Assembly: GCF_015355755.1 (NCBI RefSeq)
Contig: NZ_JACVEE010000001.1
Coordinates: forward strand, 1,860,001 to 1,924,000
Direction of reading: 5' to 3'
DNA from: Nocardia sp. XZ_19_385
GTDB lineage: Bacteria; Actinomycetota; Actinomycetes; Mycobacteriales; Mycobacteriaceae
DNA length: 64,000 nucleotides
Notes under the pieces: model-generated
The model's database searches: none
Told to the model about the DNA's origin: nothing
What the model saw: the letters and a program-made list of their open reading frames with translations, nothing else
Program-made: the position numbers and the translations under genes
In this document: one piece after another, positions 19,689 to 27,757 of the stretch
Numbering within the stretch: the first letter of the stretch is position 1
Layout: every line of letters begins with the position of its first letter

Positions 19689-20687
19689 ATGACGAAAACA
19701 GCTGGGCGAGCGATTGTTCGCCTCGGATATCAGATGCCGGACTTCAACTTCGGCGCGTCGGTCGACAAACTCTTCCCCACGGTCATCGCGCAGGCCCAGG
19801 AGGCCGAGCGGGCCGGTTTCGACACCGCGTTCCTGACCGACCATTTCTACCAGCGCTTCGGCCCGCCGCACGGGCCGACACTCGAGGCCTACACCGCCCT
19901 GGCGGGTATCGCGGCAACCACCGAACGAATTCAGCTGTCCACCTTGGTGACCGGCAATACCTATCGCAATCCGGCGCTGCTGGCCAAGATCGTGACCACG
20001 CTGGACGTGGTCAGCCAGGGCCGCGCCATGCTCGGCATCGGCGCCGGGTGGTTCGAGCTCGAACACAAGTCCTATGGCTACGAATTCGGTTCGTTCACCG
20101 AGCGTTTCGAGAAACTGGACGAGGCGCTGCAGATCATCACACCGATGCTGCGCGGGGAACGCCCGACATTCGAGGGCAAGTGGTATCGCGTCGCGAACGC
20201 CATCAACGAACCGCGCGTCCGCGACGACCTGCCCATCATGCTCGGCGGCGCCGGCGAGAAGAAGACCTTCGCCCTCGCCGCGCGCTACGCCGATCACCTC
20301 AGCATCGGCTGTGACGCCGTCGAGCTGCCGGGCAAGCTGGAAGCGCTGCGGCAACGCTGCGACGAGGCCGGGCGCGACCGCTCGACCCTGGACGTCAGTT
20401 ATCTCGCGTTCGTCGCGATGGACGAGTCGTCCGAACGCGCGCACCGGGCGGTCGACGAGATGTTCGCCCGCCGGGTGGGCGATCCGGCCAAGGTCGACCG
20501 GGTCCGCGCGGGCATGGCCGGTCGACTGTTCATCGGCAGTCCCGACGAAGTCGCCGGGCAGCTCCAGGAGCAGGTTCTCGACCTCGGTGTCGACGGTCTG
20601 GTGATCAACATGGTCGCCAACGGCCATCAGCCCGGCGTCGTCGAGCTGGCCGGAAAAACATTGGGCCCCTTGGTGACAACTGTATGA
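19689..20687 (+). CDS. LLM-class F420-dependent oxidoreductase
   Basis: This 332-residue protein has the luciferase-like TIM barrel with the F420/FMN-type features of actinobacterial enzymes: GFDTAFLTDHFYQRFG, TALAGIAATTERIQLSTLVTG, GAGWFELEHKSYGYEFGSFTERF and PIMLGGAGEKKTFALAARYAD. Members oxidise or reduce varied substrates with coenzyme F420. The strong hairpin at 20693-20729 ends the unit formed with the ABC exporter. The reaction is not predictable. Confidence 0.88.
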   Translation: MTKTAGRAIVRLGYQMPDFNFGASVDKLFPTVIAQAQEAERAGFDTAFLTDHFYQRFGPPHGPTLEAYTALAGIAATTERIQLSTLVTGNTYRNPALLAKIVTTLDVVSQGRAMLGIGAGWFELEHKSYGYEFGSFTERFEKLDEALQIITPMLRGERPTFEGKWYRVANAINEPRVRDDLPIMLGGAGEKKTFALAARYADHLSIGCDAVELPGKLEALRQRCDEAGRDRSTLDVSYLAFVAMDESSERAHRAVDEMFARRVGDPAKVDRVRAGMAGRLFIGSPDEVAGQLQEQVLDLGVDGLVINMVANGHQPGVVELAGKTLGPLVTTV

Positions 20688-20692
20688 GACGG

Positions 20693-20729
20693 CGAATGTC
20701 CCGGCGCCGCTGCGGCGCCGGGACATTCG
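20693..20729 (+). terminator. Strong terminator after the LLM oxidoreductase gene
   Basis: A 17-bp perfect stem (20693-20709 with 20713-20729, arm core GAATGTCCCGGCGCCG) has a 3-nt loop, six bases after the TGA. No long U-tract follows, as is common in high-GC genomes. Confidence 0.85.
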
Positions 20730-20775
20730 ATCCGAAAACCATTGCGGTGCAAAGCGCGCGCGATACCCACACCGG

Positions 20776-20805
20776 TTGACTCGCCAACAGTCCGAAATGT
20801 ATAGT
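20776..20805 (+). promoter_or_regulatory. Candidate promoter of the PadR gene
   Basis: TTGACT (20776-20781) and TATAGT (20800-20805) with an 18-bp spacer, about 130 bp before the PadR start. This region is visibly richer in A and T than its surroundings. Confidence 0.5.
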
Positions 20806-20933
20806 CCGGCCCACAGGTTGAGTCCCAGACAGTGGACATTGTGAATTACGAAACGCGCGAATCCACAAACAACCGATAAAGGGTCCGTCGCTTCGATTCG
20901 CGGCTAACCCTCGACCCGAGAGGAGTGAGCTGC

Positions 20934-21473
20934 TTGTCCGACTTCAAACTAAGTCCGACGTCGTATCTGGTATTGAGCCTGGTGGCACGCACCGGCCCTT
21001 GTACACCATTCGACATCAAAAAGCATGTAGACCGTTCTATCGGATTCTTCTGGTCCTTTCCCCATTCCCAAATCTACGCTGAACCCGAGCGCCTCGCCGA
21101 AAAAAAGTTGCTCTCCGGATATCAGGAGCCGACTGGACGCCGCCGGCGAATTTATAGTATCACCGAACTCGGACGGGCACGACTCGAAGAATGGCTCTCA
21201 CACAGTGCCGACGCGCCTACCCACGAACTGCGGGACAGCGGCTTGTTGAAGCTCTATTTCGGTAGTCTGTCGGCGCCGGCGGATGTCGCGAAAGTCGCCG
21301 AAGCCGAGAAGTCCGCGCATCAGCAACGCCTCGACCGCTACCGCACCGCACACACCTCGCTGGCCGGCACCCCGGAAAGCGATGCCAACGAATTGCTGGT
21401 ACTGGAGTTCGGCATCCGGTACGAGTCGCTCGCCGTGGAATTCTGGGACACGGTCGCGGACCGCCCGATTTAG
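20934..21473 (+). CDS. PadR-family transcriptional regulator at the cluster boundary
   Basis: The protein (about 179 residues) has the PadR winged helix (LVLSLVARTGPCTPFDIKKHVDRS ... SQIYAEPERLAEKKLLSGYQ, then the wing RRRRIYSITELGRARLEEWL) and a C-terminal dimerisation helix pair. The start is set at TTG 20934 because AGGAG (20921-20925) lies eight bases upstream; the GTG at 20925 overlaps that site and would add only three residues. PadR proteins usually repress their own or neighbouring genes until a small ligand binds, so this is the likely specific regulator of the biosynthetic cluster. It is convergent with the transacylase gene. Confidence 0.85.
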   Translation: MSDFKLSPTSYLVLSLVARTGPCTPFDIKKHVDRSIGFFWSFPHSQIYAEPERLAEKKLLSGYQEPTGRRRRIYSITELGRARLEEWLSHSADAPTHELRDSGLLKLYFGSLSAPADVAKVAEAEKSAHQQRLDRYRTAHTSLAGTPESDANELLVLEFGIRYESLAVEFWDTVADRPI

Positions 21474-21558
21474 CTCGCGGCGGCGCGGCGGCAGTCCGGA
21501 CGCAAACCGACTATTACCGCCCGACCACCAAGCTGGACAAATGACCACAAATACTCCG

Positions 21559-22533
21559 TCACGATGCCCGCAACCCGGCATCCACGCCGAAGTCCGCCGC
21601 GCCCATAATGGCCTCGATACGCCGGGCATCCCCCGCGGAATAGCAGGCCACGTCGGGATACGCGCGTTTACAGAGCCCGGTCAGGACGCGCCCCGGCCCG
21701 ACCTCCAGAAAAGTGTCGATGCCGTATCTGAGCAGGGTCGTCAGGGTGTCACTCCACCGAACGGACCCGGCGAGCTGCGTACGCAACGCCTCCCGCGCCT
21801 CCTCCCCCGTCCGCACCGGACGCGCGGTGACGTTCGCGACGACCGGAAGCACCGGATCGGCGAAACGCACCCGGGCCAGGTCCGCGGCGAACTCGGCTTC
21901 CACCGCCGCCATCATCGAACTGTGGAAGGGGGCGCCCACTTTGATGCGCTTCACCTTCACCTCCGCGCGCCCGAGTGCCAGCACCCGGGCGCTGAATCCG
22001 GCCACCCCGGCCGCACTGCCGGAAACAACGGTCTGATCAGCGCTGTTGTAATTCGCGACCTCGACCACCTCCGCGGTCTCGGCGCGGACGGCGGCGCAGA
22101 TCTGCTCGACCTCGGTGGCGGGCAGCCCGAGCGCGGCCGCCATGGCGCCCGGCGTCGACTCGTTCACCCCGGCCATCAGCATCCCGCGCCGCCGGACCAG
22201 CATGAGCGCGTCCGTCCACTCCAACACTCCGGCAGCTACCAGTGCGGTGTACTCGCCGAGGCTGTGCCCGGCGACGACCACCGGCGGCGGCAAGATCTCG
22301 GCGAGCACCCGGTAGGCGGCGAAGCTGGCGACGAAGACGGCCGGCTGCGTGATATCGGTGCGCTCCAGCCGCTCCTCGGGCCCCTCCCAGCACAGCCGGG
22401 AGAGTTCGAAGCCGAGAATCTCGTCGGCGGTATCGAATATCGGCGCTATCAGGTCCGGATAGGCGGCGCGGAGATCGCGTCCCATCCCGACCCGCTGGGA
22501 ACCTTGGCCAGGAAACAAGTACGAGGTTTGCAT
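21559..22533 (-). CDS. Malonyl-CoA:ACP transacylase (FabD-like) of the cluster
   Basis: This enzyme loads malonyl units from CoA to the ACP. The 324-residue protein begins MQTSYLFPGQGSQRVGMG, has the nucleophile Ser in GHSLGEY (S91) and the catalytic His in the GAPFHSSMM segment. Residues around the active site fit malonyl rather than methylmalonyl specificity (GHSLGEY, and HSSM in place of HAFH-type), which is family knowledge. It is the only minus-strand gene of the cluster and is divergent from the ketoreductase operon across 541 bp. A dedicated transacylase is not always found in type II clusters, which often borrow the housekeeping FabD. Confidence 0.93.
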   Translation of the reverse strand: MQTSYLFPGQGSQRVGMGRDLRAAYPDLIAPIFDTADEILGFELSRLCWEGPEERLERTDITQPAVFVASFAAYRVLAEILPPPVVVAGHSLGEYTALVAAGVLEWTDALMLVRRRGMLMAGVNESTPGAMAAALGLPATEVEQICAAVRAETAEVVEVANYNSADQTVVSGSAAGVAGFSARVLALGRAEVKVKRIKVGAPFHSSMMAAVEAEFAADLARVRFADPVLPVVANVTARPVRTGEEAREALRTQLAGSVRWSDTLTTLLRYGIDTFLEVGPGRVLTGLCKRAYPDVACYSAGDARRIEAIMGAADFGVDAGLRAS

Positions 22534-23074
22534 ATCGAAACTCCATCGAGAAATACGGGCATACGAAGAACCCGAAAGAATCCGGGCCACGACTGACCGC
22601 GTCGTTTGTCGCGGCATCGGGGCCACCCCCACGGATGCGATTATGCGCCCAGACGGCCGAAATTTCCCGTGAAGAGTGGCCTGTATCACTTTTATACCTA
22701 AAAAGTCACCCGCCCAGTTTGCTTTTTTACGGTGTCGGGTCGGTAGCGAGTGATACAGAATCGTGAACATCAGATGTCGAATTCCCGCGTGCCCTGACGA
22801 AAAACGGCATCCGGCAAACTTTGTGCCCGATCCCAGCCGATAGCCCTGACAATGCCGACTGCCTGGGAATTCATCGGAATTAATCGTGCGCGATCGGTCC
22901 GAAATGGCGTCGCCGGCGACTTTTCGCGCTTCCAAATCTATGTGACGAGCGTCACGGTTTGGTCAGTTGCACAAGGTTAGTTCGAGCTGGATCATCGGTT
23001 TCGGAAAGTGTGGATCCGATCGTTCGATCCGAACGGTGCCGCACTTCCGAGAGCAGTGCTCCGGGGAGGGCTGT
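22534..23074. promoter_or_regulatory. 541-bp divergent regulatory region with a 10-bp inverted repeat
   Basis: No convincing gene is present. The stretch is clearly less GC-rich than its flanks. CTGTATCACT (22681-22690) and its complement AGTGATACAG (22749-22758) form a widely spaced inverted repeat, arms 68 bp apart start to start. CGTTCGATCCGAACG (23021-23035) is a second small palindrome close to the ketoreductase ribosome-binding site GGGGAGGG (23063-23070). These are candidate sites for the PadR protein or the response regulator; assignment is speculative. Confidence 0.5.
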
Positions 23075-23869
23075 ATGTCATCAATTCACACCGGCCGCGC
23101 CGCATTGGTAACCGGCGGATCAGGCGGGATCGGGCAAGCGATATGCCGCAGACTGGCCGCGGAAGGCGCATTCGTTGCCGTCAACTACTTTCGGGGCGAC
23201 CAGGCCGCCAAAGAGCTCGTCGCGGAAATCGAGACCAACGGCGGCAGGGCCGTCGCGATACAGGGTGATGTCTCGCTCCCGGGCGACGCCGAGGCGGTGG
23301 TTCAGGAGACCCTGGCGCAGGCCGGACGGCTCGACATCCTGGTCAACAATTGCGGCATCACCCGCAACCGGCTGATCATGCAGATGGACGAAGCCGACTG
23401 GCTCGAGGTCATGCGCGTCAACTTCGGCGGCGTGTTCAACTGCACCAGAGCCGCTTCCGCCGCGCTGACCCAGCAGGACGGGGCGGCCATCGTGAACGTC
23501 TCCTCCGTCATGGGCCAGCGGGCCTGGCTCGGCGCCTCCGGATACGCCGCGTCCAAGGCGGCCATCAACTCCTTCACCATGGCTTCGGCCCTCGAGTTCG
23601 CCAGGTTCGGCATCCGGGTGAACGCCGTGCTCCCCGGTTTCGTGGAGACCGAGATGATCGCCGACGTGCTCAGCGGCGGCAACGGCGACGGCATCATCGG
23701 GCAGGTGCCCGTGCCCGGCGCCACCTCCGTCGAGGAGGTCGCCGAACTGGTGTCCTTCCTCGCCGCGACACACACCAAACACCTCAGCGGCGCGCTGATC
23801 CCGATCGACGGAATGGGCGGCGGCACTTTGCTTTTGGGCAAGCCGCTGAAGAAGACCACCCGGCGCTAG
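23075..23869 (+). CDS. 3-oxoacyl-ACP reductase (SDR ketoreductase)
   Basis: This enzyme reduces the beta-keto group of the ACP-bound chain with NADPH. The 264-residue SDR protein has TGGSGGIGQAI for cofactor binding, the NNCG segment (NNAG of most SDRs), the catalytic Ser in NVSSVMGQ and the Tyr/Lys pair in SGYAASKAA. The start ATG 23075 follows GGGGAGGG; the longer open frame upstream has no such site. It is the first gene of the plus-strand biosynthetic array. Its presence without an enoyl reductase indicates reduction to the hydroxyl only. Confidence 0.93.
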   Translation: MSSIHTGRAALVTGGSGGIGQAICRRLAAEGAFVAVNYFRGDQAAKELVAEIETNGGRAVAIQGDVSLPGDAEAVVQETLAQAGRLDILVNNCGITRNRLIMQMDEADWLEVMRVNFGGVFNCTRAASAALTQQDGAAIVNVSSVMGQRAWLGASGYAASKAAINSFTMASALEFARFGIRVNAVLPGFVETEMIADVLSGGNGDGIIGQVPVPGATSVEEVAELVSFLAATHTKHLSGALIPIDGMGGGTLLLGKPLKKTTRR

Positions 23870-23901
23870 CCATCCGAACACCACAGATAGAGGGAACAAC
23901 C

Positions 23902-24300
23902 ATGTCCGAAACCAGTGTCATCGACGCCGTCCGCGAGATCGTGGCCGAGGCGGTCGCCCTCGACATCGACGAAGTCGACGCCGACGCAACCCTTTTCGGA
24001 GAGGTCGGCGCCGAGTCGATCGATCTGCTCGACATCCTCTTCCGGATCGAACGCCGGCTCGGCGTCAAGATCACGACCAACGAGCTGAGCGAACGGATCC
24101 AGGGCGGCATCCCGGACGAGCAGTTCGGCACCGACGACGGCGTCGTCTCCGAGGTCGGCCTGGCGCAGCTGGAAAGGGTGATGCCGCAGATCGATCCGGC
24201 GGCACTGAGCGGGAAGCTGGCCGCCGAGGACGTGATGAACCTGTTCACGGTGCGCAACCTGGCGGACATGGTGTCCCCGCACGTCGGCGCGGCGAGCTGA
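23902..24300 (+). CDS. Acyl carrier protein, unusually long (132 residues)
   Basis: The phosphopantetheine attachment Ser is in GAESIDLLDILF (S39), followed by the usual helix II sequence RIERRLGVKI. Ordinary ACPs are about 80-90 residues. This one has an extra stretch of about 40 residues between helix II and the last helix (roughly residues 65-110, with EQFGTDDGVVSEVGLAQLER and a DPAALSGKLAAED segment). The ending LFTVRNLADMV matches the normal last helix. The insertion may provide contacts for the specific ketosynthase pairs. It is the only carrier protein recognised in the cluster. Confidence 0.9.
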   Translation: MSETSVIDAVREIVAEAVALDIDEVDADATLFGEVGAESIDLLDILFRIERRLGVKITTNELSERIQGGIPDEQFGTDDGVVSEVGLAQLERVMPQIDPAALSGKLAAEDVMNLFTVRNLADMVSPHVGAAS

Positions 24301-24312
24301 CGCGGTGCGACC

Positions 24313-24759
24313 ATGAGATTCCACCTGGTCGATCGCATCGACACCCTCGAACCGTGGACCCGCATCGAGGCGGTCAAGCGCACCAGTTCCAGCGAAACCT
24401 ATTGGGCCACCGATGATTACGGCCGCTACATGCCGCTGCCGATCCAGCTCGAAGTGCTCGCGCAGAGCGCGGCCTGGCTGGTCTACCTGAGCACCGAACG
24501 CAAACACCGGGCAGTGCTGCTCTCGGTGGGCGCGGTGCACACGCGGTCGAAGGTGGGTCCCGGTGACGACGTCGTCGCGGCGGCCGACATCCAGTCGGCC
24601 GGGGACACCATCGTCGTCTCGGGCCGGCTCTCGGTCGGCGACCGGACCGTCCTCGAGGTCGAGGACCTGATGTGCGCACTGATCGACGCCGACCTGCTCG
24701 AGGACACCGAGACGGTGCGGGGTCGCGAAGAAATCCTGCGAAGTGGGGACCACTCATGA
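24313..24759 (+). CDS. Hotdog-fold dehydratase-like subunit keeping Glu but lacking the catalytic His
   Basis: This 148-residue protein has the FabA/FabZ-type hotdog fold. Alignment of its central-helix region with FabZ ([20 protein letters not shown]) gives ATDDYGRYMPLPIQLEVLAQ without gaps. The catalytic acid E47 and the following LAQ are kept, but the His position is Thr33. Alone it should not dehydrate a 3-hydroxyacyl-ACP. The next-but-one gene encodes a hotdog protein with the opposite loss, so a heterodimer is likely. It starts after the ACP (12-bp gap) and its TGA overlaps the ATG of the ketosynthase. It could instead be a structural or thioesterase-like hotdog. Confidence 0.72.
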   Translation: MRFHLVDRIDTLEPWTRIEAVKRTSSSETYWATDDYGRYMPLPIQLEVLAQSAAWLVYLSTERKHRAVLLSVGAVHTRSKVGPGDDVVAAADIQSAGDTIVVSGRLSVGDRTVLEVEDLMCALIDADLLEDTETVRGREEILRSGDHS

Positions 24760-26009
24760 ACAACAAGGTCGTCATCACCGGCATCGGCGCGGTGACTCCG
24801 GTGGGCAACACCGCGGCGGAGACCTGGTCCGCGCTGGCCGCGGGCCGCAGCGGGGTCGGGCGGATCGCCACCTTCGATCCCGGTTCGTTCTCGGTGCAGA
24901 TCGCCGGGATGGTGCGCGATTTCGCACCCGCCCCCGAGCTGCTGCACACGCAGAGATGGGAATTGCTCACCAGGGCAGGCGGATTCGGCGTTGTCGCGGC
25001 AGCGGAGGCGATCGCGGACGCGGGTGACCTCGCCAGCCATGCCCCGCAGCACCGGGGCGTCTTCGTGGGCGGCCACGTCGGCCGGCCCGAACCCGCCGAG
25101 CTCGCCGAGATCGGCCGCACCCGCCGGCTCAGCGACGGGGCCGAAATCTATCGGCGCGACCCGGACAGCACGCTGCGCTGCGATCAGGGCATCGACCTCG
25201 CCGCCATCGCCGAGGTCGGCGGCTGCCGCGGCCCGATCAGCGGGATCAGCACCGCGTGCGCCTCGGCCACGCACGCGATCGGGGAAGCGTTCCGGCGCAT
25301 TCAGGCCGGTGAGATCACCATGGCGATCGCGGGCGGTCAGGACGCGCTGACGACGTGGCTGGATGTCTCCGGTTTCTCGTTGCTGGGTGCGCTCACCACC
25401 AGATACAACGACGACCCGACCCGGGCATCCAAGCCGTTCGACGCGAACCGGGACGGGTTCGTGCTCGGCGAGGGTTCGGTGCTCATGGTGCTCGAGGACG
25501 AGCGGACCGCACTGGCGCGGGGCGCGCGAATCCTCGGGCGGGTCAGCGGATATGCGGCCACGATGAACGCCTACCGGATCACCGACTCCCCGCCGGACGG
25601 CGGCGGCTCGATCACCGCGATGGCCAATGCCATCGCCGACGCCGGTGTCGACCCGAACGCCGTCGACTGTGTCTATGCCCACGGCACCAGCACACCGGGT
25701 AACGACACCTCCGAGACCGCGGCGATCAAGCAGGTCTTCGGCGCTCACGCGCACGAGCTGCTCGTCACCTCGCCCAAATCGATGACCGGGCATCTGACGG
25801 CGGGCGCGGGCGCGCTCAATGTGCTTGCCGCACTGCGGGGATTCGCCGAGGGACTGGTGACGCCGACGATCAACTACACCGAACCCGATCCCCAGCTCGA
25901 TCTGGACTACGTCCCGAATCAGGCACGCGCGGTGGATGTTTCGGTCGCGGTGGTCAATTCGTTCGCCTTCGGCGGCACCAACGCCTCGCTGTTGCTGGAG
26001 GCGGCATGA
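24756..26009 (+). CDS. Beta-ketoacyl-ACP synthase (KS alpha, catalytic)
   Basis: This enzyme elongates the chain by decarboxylative condensation. The 417-residue protein has the complete Cys-His-His set: C168 in STACASATHAIG, H309 in YAHGTSTPGND, and K341/H346 in SPKSMTGHLTAGAG. The fold is typical of FabF/type II PKS alpha subunits. The neighbour downstream of the second hotdog gene encodes a homologous protein without these residues, the expected beta subunit (chain length factor). The ATG overlaps the stop of the first hotdog gene. Confidence 0.93.
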   Translation: MNNKVVITGIGAVTPVGNTAAETWSALAAGRSGVGRIATFDPGSFSVQIAGMVRDFAPAPELLHTQRWELLTRAGGFGVVAAAEAIADAGDLASHAPQHRGVFVGGHVGRPEPAELAEIGRTRRLSDGAEIYRRDPDSTLRCDQGIDLAAIAEVGGCRGPISGISTACASATHAIGEAFRRIQAGEITMAIAGGQDALTTWLDVSGFSLLGALTTRYNDDPTRASKPFDANRDGFVLGEGSVLMVLEDERTALARGARILGRVSGYAATMNAYRITDSPPDGGGSITAMANAIADAGVDPNAVDCVYAHGTSTPGNDTSETAAIKQVFGAHAHELLVTSPKSMTGHLTAGAGALNVLAALRGFAEGLVTPTINYTEPDPQLDLDYVPNQARAVDVSVAVVNSFAFGGTNASLLLEAA

Positions 26010-26479
26010 CCATCGACAGCATCCTGTCCGCCCCGCGCTGGGACGGCGAATTGCGGGTGCCGCCCGACGAGCTCGCCTTGGCGGGCGGGCTGTGCCTGGA
26101 CCGGATCGTCGAGTTGCACGTCGGTACCCGGGCCGTCGCGCTGGCGAACGTACCGAACACGCTGACTGTGTTCGACACGCACTTCCAGCGCTTCCCGGTG
26201 CTGCCGGGAGTGCTACTCCTGCACGGGATCTCGAATCTGGCCGACACCCTGCTCGCCGCGACCGTGGGCGGGCAATGGCAGCTCGCGGTGGTGCGGCGGG
26301 TGCAGTTCCGCCACTATGTGCGCCCCGGCGATCAGCTCCGGCTGGCGGTGGACATCCGGGAGCACGACCGCGCACACGCGGTGCTGTCCGGCCGGATCAC
26401 CATCGGCGACACCGTGGTCGTGCTCGCCCGGGAGCTGGCCATGATCAACCACTCGGCTCCAGCTAAGGAAGTCCCATGA
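26006..26479 (+). CDS. Hotdog-fold dehydratase-like subunit keeping His but lacking the catalytic Glu
   Basis: This 157-residue protein is clearly FabZ-like in its centre: THFQRFPVLPGVLLLHGISN aligns residue by residue with [20 protein letters not shown]. H59 is in the catalytic His position, while the Glu position is His73. It sits between the ketosynthase and its inactive partner, overlapping both genes by four bases. The complementary loss in the other hotdog protein suggests that the two form one active site at a heterodimer interface, as each FabZ/FabA site uses residues from both protomers. A single inactive subunit or a different reaction remains possible. Confidence 0.78.
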   Translation: MTIDSILSAPRWDGELRVPPDELALAGGLCLDRIVELHVGTRAVALANVPNTLTVFDTHFQRFPVLPGVLLLHGISNLADTLLAATVGGQWQLAVVRRVQFRHYVRPGDQLRLAVDIREHDRAHAVLSGRITIGDTVVVLARELAMINHSAPAKEVP

Positions 26480-27744
26480 ATCGCGTTGTGATCAGCGGCA
26501 TCGGTGTGGTGTCGCCGCTGGGGATCGGCTTCACCCAGACCTGGAAGGCGCTGCTCGCCGGGCACAGTGCGGTACGCCGCGTGCAGCATTACGACCCGTC
26601 CTCGCTGCGCACACAGCTCGGCGCCGAGATCGCCGATTTCGACGCCAAACCCTATGTGCGCAACCGCAAGTCGCTGCGATTGATGACCCGGGCGAACCAG
26701 CTGGCGCATGCCGCGGTCCGGCTCGCCGCCGACGAGGCGCGCATCGATCCGGAGACGCCCGGCAACGACACGGTCGGGGTGTTCCTGGCGAGTGAGAACC
26801 AGATCGCCGATCCCCGCCACGTGCTGGACGCGACGGTCGAGGCGCGCGACGACGACGGTTCGATCGATATGGAACGGCTCGGCAAAGCCGCGGCGGACAT
26901 GTATCCGCTGTTCTTCGTCGAGGGGCTGCCGTCAGCCGAAATGTTCTTTCTGTCCGACGAATTCGGGTTCGCCGGCCCGAGCGCCTTCCAGTCCGGGGCG
27001 GGTGACGCGGGGATCAGCGCGATCGGCAACGCCTATCGCGCCATCGCGCGGGGCGATACCGACCTCGCCGTCGCCGGAGCTTTCGACGACGCCGTCTCCT
27101 GGTGGTGCGCGTCGAAGCTCGACCGGCTCGGCCTGCTCACCGCGGACCGCGATCCCGGCGCGGTCCGGCCCTACGACCGGACCGCCTCGGGCACGGTCCT
27201 CGGCGAAGGCGCCTGCGTCCTGGTGCTGGAGAACTACGACGCCGCCGTCCGCCGCGGGATCCAGCCGCACGCGGAGATCGTCGGCTTCGGTGGCGGCTGG
27301 GAACCGGTTGCGCCAGGCCAGATCTGGGGCGACGGCAGCGGATTGGCCAACTCCGTCCGGTCGGCGCTGCGCGAAGCCTCGATCGACGGCACCGCCATCG
27401 GCTACGTCGCCGCGGACGGCGCCGCCGTCCCGCGCGCGGATGCGGCTGAAGCCCGCGGGCTCCGGGCCGCACTCGGGGCCGGCGCGGACTCCGTCTTGGC
27501 CAGCAGTGTGCAACCGGCGGTCGGCCAATTGCTGTCCGCCGCAGGCGCATTGAATGTCGCACTGGCAGCGGCGACGCTGCGTGACGGCGCGGTCGCGCCG
27601 ACTCTCAACCTCGAGCACGCCGCCGCGGACTGTGACCTGGACTGGGTACCCGGCACCGCGCGCGACCTGTCCGCCGACTACAGCCTCGCGATCGGCCGGG
27701 GCTTGTCCGGTCAGTCCGCGGCGCTGGCCCTCAAGCGCATCTGA
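26476..27744 (+). CDS. Inactive ketosynthase homologue (KS beta / chain length factor)
   Basis: This 422-residue protein is homologous to the ketosynthase two genes upstream but has lost the catalytic set. The Cys position is Gly176 (segment FQSGAGDAGISAIG), the first His is Asp (AADGAAVPRAD), and the Lys/His loop reads SVQPAVGQLLSAAG, so both are Gln. In type II PKS the beta subunit usually has Gln in the Cys position and sets chain length together with the alpha subunit; the Gly here is unusual. The overlap with the second hotdog gene supports cotranslation. Alone it cannot condense. Confidence 0.88.
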   Translation: MNRVVISGIGVVSPLGIGFTQTWKALLAGHSAVRRVQHYDPSSLRTQLGAEIADFDAKPYVRNRKSLRLMTRANQLAHAAVRLAADEARIDPETPGNDTVGVFLASENQIADPRHVLDATVEARDDDGSIDMERLGKAAADMYPLFFVEGLPSAEMFFLSDEFGFAGPSAFQSGAGDAGISAIGNAYRAIARGDTDLAVAGAFDDAVSWWCASKLDRLGLLTADRDPGAVRPYDRTASGTVLGEGACVLVLENYDAAVRRGIQPHAEIVGFGGGWEPVAPGQIWGDGSGLANSVRSALREASIDGTAIGYVAADGAAVPRADAAEARGLRAALGAGADSVLASSVQPAVGQLLSAAGALNVALAAATLRDGAVAPTLNLEHAAADCDLDWVPGTARDLSADYSLAIGRGLSGQSAALALKRI

Positions 27745-27757
27745 ACAGGAGTCCGTC

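Noticed and set aside
22534..22935. Extension of the malonyl transacylase frame upstream by 134 codons
   Set aside because: The extra residues show no family match; the natural FabD start MQTSYLFPGQGSQ lies at 22533.
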